Assembly: GCA_964017145.1 (NCBI GenBank)
Contig: OZ024852.1
Span: 1,923,945-1,987,944 of the forward strand
Direction: 5' to 3'
Source: Agrocybe praecox
Taxonomy: Eukaryota > Basidiomycota > Agaricomycetes > Agaricales > Agrocybaceae
DNA: 64,000 nucleotides
In this document: positions 39,762-53,403 of the stretch, piece by piece
Layout: every line of letters begins with the position of its first letter
How positions within the stretch are numbered: position 1 is the stretch's first letter
Position numbers and translations under genes: made by a program
Notes under the pieces: model-generated
What the model was told of the DNA's origin: nothing
Seen by the model: only the letters and a program-made list of their open reading frames with translations
The model's database searches: none

Positions 39762-41645
39762 TCATGGACTTTGTTCTTCATCAGCTACGCCTCCGCCGCG
39801 TCTTCTCTCGACGTAAGCCGGGGCCTTAGGGTCCGATACTCCTTGCTCCTCAGCTAGAAATTATGAATGAGAAACAAAAAGGTTGGTGGAGACAGAGGGT
39901 GCTTACGCCTGGAGTGCCAGAAATAGGTGATCAAGCCGGAAAGAACAACGATGAAGGATAAAAAGTATAGCCAGTAAGGTCGGTAATGCTGTAAAACCCT
40001 TATGATTAGCTCGTTGAGTGATTGAAATTATAGGATTTCGTTTACGTAGAGGAATAGTCCGAATAATAGTCCATAGAAATCACTCGAAAGGAGACTCAGG
40101 TTGAAGTAAGCGGACGAGGCCATGCGATAGAGGAGAGGAGCAACGGTGTATAGAATAACCATGGCTGAAAAAAGGGGAATATCAGTCATATTGGAGAATA
40201 GACAGTTTTAACCAGACGTACCGCTCGTATACGCGATGAGGAGTCCGACTTGAGAGAAACATGTCGTCATAAGGAAAGGGTGCAATTATTCGGACACGAA
40301 AATAAAGTTTGCTCACTGATTTCTCCGGTCCATGGGACCTCTTTCATTCCTTTCCATTCAAGAGCCGAGGTTTGGATGCCATTGATGATGAGGCCCCACA
40401 TACCCAGCTGGCCTACGACCTAGCAGGGAACAAAAAAAAAAAGAAGGTTATCAGTGAGAACTACCGGCTTAATAAAAGGACTAACCTCGTATAACGGGCG
40501 CTTCCTAACAAGGAACTCCTCTGTGGCGTTCGCTAAAGGAAAATAATAGATTACATTAGCCTATGAAGACATGCGAGAAAGACAGAAAAACTTACTAAAT
40601 CCATAAAGCGTCGCGCCCGCGATCATGAACGCGTCTCCCTTCCCTCTGCTAACAGCTTCCCAGCTCTTCTGCGTGATCTCGTCGGATGCGACGAGCATTC
40701 CGAGACCGCCGATGCAGATGAAGACGCCCTATACGATAGAAGAAAGTAGAAGGTGGGCTCGGGATCAGTCACATTATTAATACTGTGTAATAAAGGATAC
40801 ATACAAGTAGCTGCGTCCAGTGGTATCTCGTGCCCAAGTACAGCCAGGAGAAGAATAGGCACACAGGGATCGCCCAGGCGTCTAGGAGCATGCAGGAGAG
40901 TAGGTCGGTGTATTGGTACGCCTACATATCATGACCCGGATTAGCCGTTTAGTATCCGGACAGAAAAACGATCCACCTTTACGACCAAGAAATTTCCTTC
41001 GACGTCGCAAGCCGCTAGAATGATATCTATAAGGAGATAAGTGAGCAAGAAATTTTTGATGATGCACTCCAATAAAAAAACATACATTTCCATCCATCCC
41101 TAAGCAGGACGTTTCCCCATCCCTTGAATCCATCTGCGAAAACCGTGCATCAGGTTTAGAACGACATGCGTACGGATAAAGCCATACATTGGTATATCGT
41201 GTACGGTGTGTATATAATGAAGATCATGAAGTACCTGTTACATGATACAAATTCATTCAATCAGGATATGTGTCCGTAGGTAGCAGCAGGCCAACAAAAG
41301 AAAAAAAGAGGGCAGCACGCACAAAAAAATTCCTTGTGTAGTCGACAGTGTCCACCCCCTCGAAACGAGCTCCGTAGTGGTTACATTGGTGCAAGTGATA
41401 CACAACGAGACGACCTGGCCTGCAATGAGGGAGATCACGAACGGCCGGCTCCATACGCTTTTCCATCGAGCTCCAAAACTTGCCGCGAATGCTTTTGGCG
41501 AAGAATAGACTAGCGGAGGGTGGGCAGTCGGTTTGTTGCTGCTCGTGCCCGGCTGCGCTGCCGCTTCCACGCTCGCATCCAGAGATTTGGTGTCCTTCAA
41601 ATCGTTATCCATGTCGTTCACGTCGTTACTCCCTGACATCGTCAT
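39762..41645 (-). CDS. SLC35F1/F2/F6-family membrane transporter
   Basis: Ten-helix drug/metabolite-superfamily carrier (SLC35F type). Starts MTMSGSNDVNDMDNDL at 41645. The polar N-terminus leads into SPKAFAASFGARWKSVWSR and the first helix PFVISLIAGQVVSLCITCTN, a strongly conserved opening of the family. Eight or more short introns separate the helices; recognisable pieces are YQYTDLLSCMLLDAWAIPVC, GTRYHWTQLLG, GDAFMIAGATLYGFSNATEE, GQLGMWGLIINGIQTSALEW and YFNLSLLSSDFYGLLFGLFL. The C-terminus is polar and ends VADEEQSP (stop 39764-39762). The substrate cannot be predicted. It is convergent with the preceding small gene. Confidence 0.9.
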
Positions 41646-42350
41646 TCAAAGTTTATGATGAAAACTCGATCTGTGATAAAATGAAATCGCCGCAGATGCG
41701 GATGGTCAACTTTCTGCCTGGTGGATACAATGGATATTCAGCACTGCACCTGACGGGAAGGATGAGGGAAACGGAAAGAAAAGGAAGACAATCGCCATCA
41801 AGAGAAGGGAGCCGATATTATATTCAGGACAAGCCTTTGAGGAGTTACATAAGAACCCAAGCTCAACTCTCAAAACCATATGGCGATGTGCATAAATAGA
41901 AATTTTCGAATTTTCTCCTTTCCTGGAATTGATCGGGTACTTAAACAAAACATCCACGACTCCTTTAAGCCTGCTCTCCCCTCAGTTTTCAACATACTTC
42001 ATCTCTTACACAGTTTGGATATACACCACAAATATATGCCCTGTCCGTAATTTTTTGTGGTGAAACTTTGAATGTCAAGCTGACGTCGGCATCTCGCAAG
42101 TACCTGGTGGGTGACTTTGCATAACGACACAGCATACACCACATGAACCTCCCTATTATTAGCGAGTCAAATGAATAGAGGCTACCACTTCAAAACAGCC
42201 CAGTTGTAGTGTAAAACGGAGTTGAATACAGTCTGTATATGAGTACCACGTATGGTATGTATGTATGTATGTATATATCCAAATTAAAAAGGTACACAAC
42301 GACTAGATTATACAATGTTGATGAAAGGGATCCACTAAACCCACTGACAC
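41646..42350. other. Intergenic region with a (GTAT)n microsatellite
   Basis: About 700 bp between the SLC35F start and the XPB stop. A microsatellite of about five GTAT units lies at 42255-42275. Open frames here are short and unconserved. It should carry the SLC35F promoter and the XPB 3' UTR. Confidence 0.6.
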
Positions 42351-45755
<3,405 letters not shown>

Positions 45756-45942
45756 GAGACGTTCAACTGAAGGAGCAGTAAAGTGATATAACTTAATTCG
45801 TTGGCTGGATGACTCTAATGCAGATCCGAGATGGTCGTAGTACACAATGAAGAGAGAAGAACTTGAATTGTGCCATATCGAGTTGAGTAAGCTTCCATTT
45901 ATGTACATTTCAAACTCCGAAAAAGATATTGTCTTCAATTTT

Positions 45943-48605
45943 GGAATCTTCCGGTGGGAGCACGGTGCACCAAGTTGACGCCGCCAATCTCTTTCACATT
46001 TCATTTAACCCATGGCCCCGTGGTCGGCGGTGTAGTTACCCCGAGCGCTTATTGCATGCATGGTGACTTTCGGACCTCTTCCATGTCGAAACTCCTTGAA
46101 ACAATGAGTAAACCATTATCACTCGAAGCTGGGGGCGACCATCGATATTCATCGATAACAAGTCCTGCACATCTCCTCGTTGTTTCTTGCAAGACAAAAC
46201 ATGAAAGTTGGACAGGTCTAGTCAATTATTACAACACGCGCCTTCCGTTCATTCACGAAAAATGCACTCCAAGGGCTCATTTACTCCATCTCGGCTCTGG
46301 ATTTCCTTGTTCTGCTAAAACGTTCAGCGGCTTCTTTAATTCACTTTCTGTTGCTATTGTGGCGTTGTCTCTTGTAATCCCACTGGTACTTCCTTTCTGG
46401 CAAAGCGCTTGTTAGACGCCTTGCCTCGAGGTACCACACTGCCGAAGATCTTTTTGCAATACTAATAAATAGAGAACTAGCTGTGCTAGAGCCTAGAGAT
46501 GAGCCTAGCTCTATAAAAGCTCACCAGTAGTACCAGTTACGAGTCTCCAAAAACATTCTATCTGCTTTCAAGTGCTACGCTAGTCTCATCTCACAATGGC
46601 TGACACCGTCGACATGTCCATCACCTCCCAAGCCACGAAAATTGTGGAAGGGCTTCCCGCGACAGACCTCATCAAAGTCCTGTTGCGTCACATTGCTACC
46701 GACGTTGCTCAATTCCTTCGCAATGCCCAGTCGTGGAATCAAGTCTATAACCGATCCCGCTTGGTTTACGACGTTATCCAAAGGCTCATGCAGCAAATTG
46801 ACGACGGTGACGAGGAAGCAGATGTAATGGCATTATGGGATAGTTTCCAGCGCTATACCGCAGCCATCCCACCTCTAGAGAGGTATGTTTGAGATTTATG
46901 TCTGTAACTGTTGCTGACTCCATTTCATTAAAAAAGGATCTTGTTGAAATTCTACTCTCACTATCGGCCAGAACATCAACGTCAACTTCTTCCTCCCACC
47001 GACAGCATCGAATCGACAATCATCTACTTGGAACAATGGAAATTCGATAGGAAAGAGCTCCAGACGACCTTTGGAACTTTTGGTTCCGACGGCAACTTTA
47101 TGGTACGCGTGCTCTTAACCTTAAGCTATTAAGCTAGGTTGGCGCTTACACTGACGGCACTTATTGAAGGCGCTTTCAGACACAATGCAAAAAGATCTCA
47201 TCGACAACTATAACGTTCACCGGATGTCAGACGATCTGCAGACGCTAAGGGCATTAGTTGATGCCTTCAAGACGTTCAAAATTGGGGACAGTGACATAGT
47301 GCAAGGGTAAAGACTCTGCAACTCGCATATTGTTATGTCAGGCATTTTTGCTGACAATTTCCGTTAGTCGTAAACAAAAACTTGTCACTGGTGTCAAGGC
47401 GTCTCTCGGTGCAGCAATACAAAAGCTGGCCCAACTCCCCAGTACACATGTAAGTTATATATCTTCTTGCATTTTCTGGTGACTTATCGAATGTTATCTA
47501 GGGCTCCACTGAAATCACGCTACTCACCATCCTGCTAATCTACATCCCATTTGCTTACCTGTCGGTCCAGACGACTCCCAAGGATTGGAGAGACTACTAC
47601 AAGAGCACCATTATTTGGGAAGCTTTACTAAAGTGAGGAAATGTGTTATATAGTATTTCCGATTTATACTGACACTTGCGGTTCAGGTCGTCCAAACTTC
47701 TTGAAAGTCACCTGGAACCAAATACTACCATCACAGTTGAGACGTTGGAGGAAGAATGGGAGACATTGAAAATTCTTCTCCTTAAACTCACTGAGGTGGA
47801 CGTCAACACAGTCGAGGAAGTCTTGGAGCTTCTCAAGCTAGCAGCACACATCCGAGGACCCCTTCGGGCACGCAGCGTAGAGTTGGTCAAGATGCTGTTC
47901 CAGCTCAATCTCTTCTCCATCGACAAGAAGAACAATGTCACTCATCACCGCCCCGAGCTCAAGAAGTAGGTCATTCCCGCCTTTTCCTTTCAAGTAACTT
48001 ATTGACGCTTGTTCCAGTCTGTTCATAGAATCGATAGCTACCCTGGAAGGAGCGAAAGCAGCAGTCACTGACATCAAGACAATCACGCTCGTCTCCGATG
48101 AATATAAGAAGCAGGATGTCGGTATCAAGGCCGTTGTCGGCAAAGTTGCCACTGCCTACTCGACTGTTGGGGTGAGTCTTACAAAATGAGAAAATGATGA
48201 GCTATCAATTCTAATGATCTTGGTTTTAGCTCGTGGATAAATGGTCAGCCAAGGAAACCTTGTTCGCCGAAGCCGTCAAGACTGACGAAGACCACTTGAC
48301 CATGATGAGGAAGAGACTTAGTCTCGGCGATTAGTTGCGTCTAGTATTGCGACGAATCTGCATGTGTATACTTGCATCCATGGACATATCTTGCTTGGGC
48401 TCGATTTCATTTTCCCCTTACTTTCGGCCTGCGGTTTCATTTCATCCTTCACCTTCTTGACGAAGTAATCATTGTTATTATATTTTCCCTTTTCTACATT
48501 TACAAAATCATACCTCAGCCTTACTGTATCCTATTTTCTCAGCCTGTTTGTACTTTCCGAGTCTTCAACACATCTGTTCATTTTCAGCGCCTGTGTGATA
48601 GCCAT
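45943..48605 (+). repeat. Segmental duplication unit, copy 1
   Basis: From GGAATCTTCCGGTGGGAGC at about 45943 through the 3' trailer at about 48605, this block is alignable with 59826-62545 (copy 3) and in part with 55205-56930 (copy 2); similarity covers upstream region, all exons, all introns and the trailer. The leader contains CACTCGAAGCTGGGGG, ATTCATCGATAA and ATGAAAGTTGGACA blocks that recur before every copy. Unit size about 2.6 kb, all copies on the + strand. Confidence 0.85.
46596..48334 (+). CDS. Uncharacterised helical protein, family copy 1
   Basis: Family not recognised. Eight exons (46596-46882, 46937-47102, 47170-47306, 47368-47449, 47502-47632, 47687-47965, 48018-48171, 48230-48334) keep frame and give 446 aa: start MADTVDMSITSQATKIVEG, end MRKRLSLGD. 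The protein is almost entirely amphipathic helix (LRHIATDVAQFLRNAQSWNQ, VEELLKL-type repeats, LEGAKAAVTDIKTITLVSDE), with no signal peptide and few cysteines. Around residue 229-246 lies an isolated strongly hydrophobic segment, ITLLTILLIYIPFAYLSV, between Ser/Thr- and Trp-rich stretches. A long helical bundle with one central hydrophobic insertion is reminiscent of alpha-helical pore formers, but also of simple membrane-associated coiled coils; this is shape only, not homology. It belongs to a local four-member family, suggesting a fast-evolving accessory role. Confidence 0.75.
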
Positions 48606-48783
48606 TGCCATGATCATCGAGCAAGCTTCTGTCGTTAGCACATGATGCAGGTTTAGAGAGACGTTATGTACAAAGCCGAGGGTAAAACAAGCACTAGCTA
48701 TTCGTACGATGTGCGCACACTAGTGCACGTATGTAAGGAATAAATACTTGAATTTCATGCTACGGAAATTCGAAACGGAGCTC

Positions 48784-50556
48784 TCAGTTTTTGATAGGCT
48801 TGAACAACAGTTCTAAAAGCTAAGAGAGGCAGATTATTGGAAAAAAAGAAAAAAGAAAGGAGAAAACATGAATCTAGCTTACCCAGCGATCTAACTCGCC
48901 CTCGTTTTGCTTGAACGTAGACATCTTCTCGTCCAGCTGGTCTGTGGTCAGTTTAGTAATGGTATGGATGGCCCGTCCAAACTTGCGAGGACGTACCTGA
49001 AGTCACGAACACCATGTCCCGGATGTCCTTATTATCCCCGACGCCTCTAAGGAACGTCGCTGCTGATTTTGCCGTCCCAATCTGTCCAATCATAAACTTT
49101 ACACCTAAGAGAGTATGTGTTCGTGGGTCATACGAAGGTGAAAATTAAAAGCATGCATGTACTCACTATCACGAGGGTACCCTGCCTTGTCCAGTCTGGT
49201 GCCGCATTCCTTGATGGCTTCCACAAACGCATCCTCCTTCTCTTGCGATGGCATACCGTCAGTAATGACAGAAATGAGAAGCGGCCTTGAAAGGGTCTTT
49301 GAATCCAGCTTGCTGTAGACCATCGGCTGGAGGATCTTGGACTTGAGGTAGGTGCCAATTTCGGTGTTGCCGTTGCGCTGCCAGGTCGTTTTTTGTATTA
49401 CATTTGATATATCCTGGAAACTGAGTTTGTCCGCATTGTTCACGTTCTGGTTAATGAAGCGCAGCGAAACACCGTCTCCTTCGGGGAGGATGCGCGTAGA
49501 AATACGTGTAATTTTTTTCACCAACTGAACCTGAGCATCCCAACGACCTTCACGCTTCATCGAGGAACTGTCGTCTGAAGAGTATTCTTCTTTAGAGCCG
49601 AATCACGCGCGGGGCGGGAAACATACCGCAATAGATGACTTGCTGGTGCAGGGTTACCTTGATCACCTTCGGCAGCAGGTCTGGCTGTCCGAGCGGAGTG
49701 CTCTTGTCGTTCGTCAGCTCGGTAGCTTTCTCCGCTAATTCTTGTATGTAGTTGGGTTTACCCTTAAAGAAGCGCCCCAAAGGCGAGTCCTTGACGAAGT
49801 TATCGACGTTTTCAAGGAACTGTACCTTGTGAGGCGTCTCCCCGTCGTTGACTTTCTGAAGGATGCAATCAACAAAACGGTATAATTGACGGGAGATGAC
49901 AGGACTGTGTGCACATCCATAAGTTAACTTACCTCGTCGGTAACCTCGTCGAACTTCGGTTTCAATCCAAACAGCCGGCCCATGACCCCGTCGGCCGTCT
50001 TGTTAACCCAGGAAACAACGTAGAGAAGGAAAGAACCGACTATATCGGTAAGCTTATTGATTGATGCCCGCTCCTTCTCTGGGTTAAGTGCGAGGGCAAT
50101 TGCTTTATCCGAAGCCATTCCCTCTGCGGTCTGGCCACTGATATTGGTGATTTTTGTACTAGCACCAGCCTTGACCAGCAATCTGATAGACTCGCGATCC
50201 TTCTTGAGTACGGCATACATCAATGGCGTATTTCCATCAGCTGGGCGGGCGGCGTCAACGGAGGAGGCGGGCGTCTTGGTGAGGAGGAGTTGGACGATCC
50301 TGGCCCGGTTCTTGGATGTCTCGCGGGTGGTGAGTAGGAGTGTTGTCTCGCCATCCCTAGAAAGAGCTTCCGCCTTGGCGCCCTTGCTGAGCAGCTGCTC
50401 GACCACGTCTGCGAACCCAGCTACTGCAGCAATGGCCAGAGGTGCACGACCTGTGGAGGGATCCTGTTCATTTATAACGTTGGGGTTGTTCAGGAGGTAG
50501 CGGGTTAGTATACTCCCAACGAGTGTCCCTTTCTGTGCATCGTCGTGAATGCCCAT
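48784..50556 (-). CDS. Ankyrin-repeat / von Willebrand A domain protein
   Basis: Starts MGIHDDAQKGTLVGSIL at 50556. Four or so ankyrin repeats follow (GRAPLAIAAVAGFADVVEQLL, DGETTLLLTTRETSKNRARI, DGNTPLMYAVLKKDRESIRL, GQTAEGMASDKAIALAL). After an amphipathic linker comes a vWA domain with an intact MIDAS: DDSSSM (DxSxS), the Thr in NGNTEIG and the Asp in SVITDGMPSQ. Introns lie near 49860-49935, 49565-49620 and at 49080-49160. The last intron donor follows GELDRW; joining to the next exon gives LLELLFKPIKN and a stop at 48786-48784. Function is unknown; the metal site suggests regulated protein binding, with ankyrins as a second docking surface. vWA-ankyrin proteins are expected to be intracellular here since no signal peptide is seen. 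Confidence 0.82.
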
Positions 50557-51520
50557 GGTGCTTGCGAACAGATCAATGGGAAATTGCGTCAAAGTTAAGG
50601 ACACCTCCTTATACCCACAATATGTCTGCTAATATACCGCAAATATGACGCTATAGTGGAACCAGGACTGATATTTTCCATCGTTTTGAGCGTAGCTAGA
50701 AGACCAGGGCTGAGGGGTACGAACTTTTGCAGACAGACCTGTGATGACCACCTCGTGTGTGGTCATCTGCCTAGTCTCAATATACTCAGCGCTTCAGCTT
50801 CCATCTATATCACCTTGGCAAGTTAGGATGTCAGTCTGTGAGAGTATTGGAACGAGTCAAGAGACTCAGAAATTAGCCATCGGTTTGAAGTCATATCATA
50901 TCGAAGGCCTTCCCGCAAATCAATTCAGTCGAGATTGGGTGTCAATCCTTAGGCGCGGACAATTTAATTATATCGCGCAACTTCCATCCCTTATATAGGT
51001 AAGGCTGAGTCCCCCATGACCTTATCGATAAAGACCAAGGTGATTCGAATGTTCGAATGTAGTGTAAGTGATTAAGCGTGATTCTGTATGACTCTGGAGG
51101 TGATGTTCTTGAAATGATTTAGAATTGCGATTTGAACTAACTATAAGAAGGGTATGTAAGGACGGTTCACGTAAGTGACTCTGGCTGAAATACTTCCGGG
51201 ATCACAAACTTACCAAACCATCTCCCAATCACGAATCACGTTGTAATGACCTACAGGTCAAACCTGCCTTAAGTTTAAATTTGAGTTGGTGTTTAACGTT
51301 TAATATTAATATAAGAACTCGTAAAATCTTAAACTCATCTCCAGACTCCTTCATTGCTTACATTTCTCAGAGAAGTATGCAATTTTTTTTGGCACAATTC
51401 CCAAGTAATTCGTATAATATAATGGTAAAAAAAAGACTCGTGCATGCCACACGCAGCGATGGCCCGGCAAGACAAGTTTCTTGTACTAGCTACTACATAC
51501 CACATACACGTTGGTCTGGT
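50557..51520. other. Intergenic region with dispersed repeat
   Basis: About 960 bp without a supported gene. It includes the first copy of a dispersed repeat (about 50975-51120: GCGCAACTTCCATCCCTTAT, CCCCCATGACCTTATCGAT, GTGATTCTG...GGAGGTGAT) that recurs at 52893-53040. The 51281-51595 open frame is AT-rich and unconserved. Confidence 0.5.
50975..51120 (+). repeat. Dispersed repeat, copy 1 (left of Rad23-like gene)
   Basis: Contains CCCCCATGACCTTATCGAT followed by AAGTGATTAAGCGTGATTCT and CTGGAGGTGAT..TTCTTGAAATGA. The copy at 52893-53040 matches these blocks in the same order and orientation. Direct-repeat copies bracket the Rad23-like gene. Confidence 0.6.
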
Positions 51521-52812
51521 TTAGCTCGTGTGGGAATTAAGAATATCGTAAAGCCAAGCTTTACAATCAGCCACTATGCTATCACGTACAGATGACACAG
51601 GGGTCTTGGAATCAACTAAACTGGACACGGGGGTAGGTCGCTGACTCAGAGCTGGCGGCGTAGTAATGTCAGTCGACGTTCGGGGCATGGAGGACTCGGG
51701 GAAATTTTCTTTTGTAACGTTACTCCTATTGTCTTTTTGCTCAGCGGGTTGGACCTATATAGAGAGAAAAAAGGGATTGATAATCTCGCGTTTAAGTTAC
51801 CGTTGAAGCTTGAGATATAGTTGCTTACCACAGGATCGCCAGGCTTCGATCCAGCGCTGCCGCCGACTAGTGAATGAGAGGCGCTTTCTTCATTCTTTTT
51901 GACGGCTGGAGAAGTGCCCATATTGTTTGAACCTCGCGTTATTGGCTATTGCGGCATTTAGACCAACATTAAGAGACGCACAAAAAATATAAGTGTCATG
52001 AAGTATCACTCACATCGCTTCCAGATAACCCGGGGCCCTTGGGATTAACGAGGCTTGATGCAGCAGTACCGTCACTGACATCATCAGTGGAACCCTCTAG
52101 AGCGCCTTCGAGCAATGAGGGGTTTTCTTTGATTTCTTGGGCAAGATCTGGGTGATTTTGGACGATGAAATCATGCAGTCCCTGCCTGAGAGCGGGATTG
52201 TCGTTGATTAATTTCCCAATAGCAGGTAGTTTAGTGGTCTAGAACATTTATCATTTTAGCTCAGAAAATCGGATAGGACATAAAAAAACTCACCTTTGTG
52301 TTATTCGAATTAGTACTATTATCGGATTTGTTGTTCGCCAAGAAATGGGTAGCGTTTCCTTCGTTCTTATCAGAAACCAAATACGCGACCAAAGCTTGCT
52401 TTTTATCAAATCCACGATCCGTTAGCTGTAAGATAGTGGTCATTGACAACTTTATAAACAATATCATGGATACAGGAGTTAATTGACACTCACGCGTTGG
52501 ATCGCCTCTTGTTCTTTCCGAGATAATGTTCCATGAGCTCCTTGGGGGGCGGCAGTTCGAGTGACTATATCCAATAGTCGAAGGCTCTGGGCGAGTTGTT
52601 GGCCAAGAGCTGGATCCCGCTGAGAAGCGATGTCAATAAACGTTTGGCGCATGGAGGAATTGGTGCGAATCATTTCCGCAATATTGTTCATATTGTCCTC
52701 TGGGTTAGACCCACTAGTACCGGCTCCACCTGGATTATTGGTAGCTGTAAAGTACTCAGCATATCACTCATTTTTCACTAGGAAATAATAAAGATAACTT
52801 ACCGAGTGACAT
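51521..52812 (-). CDS. Rad23-like protein: XPC-binding / UBA, no UbL
   Basis: Starts MSLATNNPGGAGTSGSNPED at 52812; the first coding exon is 10 nt. The first helical module NNIAEMIRTNSSMRQTFIDI resembles the XPC-binding (STI1-like) domain of Rad23. A UBA domain follows: KEQEAIQRLTDRGFDKKQAL with ALVAYLVSDKNEGNATHFL, closest to Rad23 UBA2. A second XPC-binding-like module is KLINDNPALRQGLHDFIVQN. The tail is Ser/Pro/Asn-rich and, after two introns, ends DCKAWLYDILNSHTS at 51521-51523. Canonical Rad23 is UbL-UBA-XPCB-UBA of about 380 aa; this protein has no ubiquitin-like domain, a different order and fewer than 300 residues. It should bind ubiquitin chains but could not dock on the proteasome through a UbL. 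A ubiquilin-derived origin is an alternative. Confidence 0.75.
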
Positions 52813-52892
52813 TTTGTCAAAAAAGCTTAGCGCACAGTATTGGGGGCCGTTGACTTATGTATCCACTTTTTTCGTTGGATCTCAATCGGTGC

Positions 52893-53200
52893 AACTTGAA
52901 TAGGCGAAACAACGTGTGAATCCCCCATGACTTTATCGATGAAGGTAAAAATGATTCAACAGGAGGGTAAGCGATTGAGTGTGATTCTGCGTGTGATTCT
53001 GGAGGTGATTATTCTTGAAGTGAATCTGGAATTAATTTAGTCACAGAACCACTCCCCAAAAATCGTAGTTCCTGACTCTGAATTGCCTCAACGGGAGATC
53101 CAGGTGATTCAGATATGATTCGTAAGTTGAGGGACAATACAATAAGTGATTAAAGTGATTCTGGAAGTATTGAGGGCACAGAATCACTTACCGAGACTGT
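52893..53200 (+). repeat. Dispersed repeat, copy 2, with internal GTGATTCTG motifs
   Basis: Carries CCCCCATGACTTTATCGAT and GAGTGTGATTCTG..CTGGAGGTGATTATTCTTG, matching 50975-51120. Toward the right, AAGTGATTCTGG (about 53155) faces CAGAATCACTT (about 53178), a short inverted pair. It lies directly upstream of the FAD-oxidase gene. Confidence 0.55.
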
Positions 53201-53403
53201 CCTACGGAGGGAACGATTTGGTTATGCTGCTCAACTTCCATTTCGCATCCAAGTATAGGCGACCGACGACACGTAGCATACCAGATGAACGCTCACGAGC
53301 CTCAACAAAAGTATGGTTGCCCTTGATTTCTATAAATGATCTTTGAAATCCAATCTTTCTCTTGAAGTGACATCTCCTATATCCTCTTCTCGATCTTGAT
53401 ACG

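Noticed and set aside
50640..51520. tRNA or small RNA genes in the longer gaps
   Set aside because: No cloverleaf with GGTTCRA-type arm and acceptor stem could be drawn.
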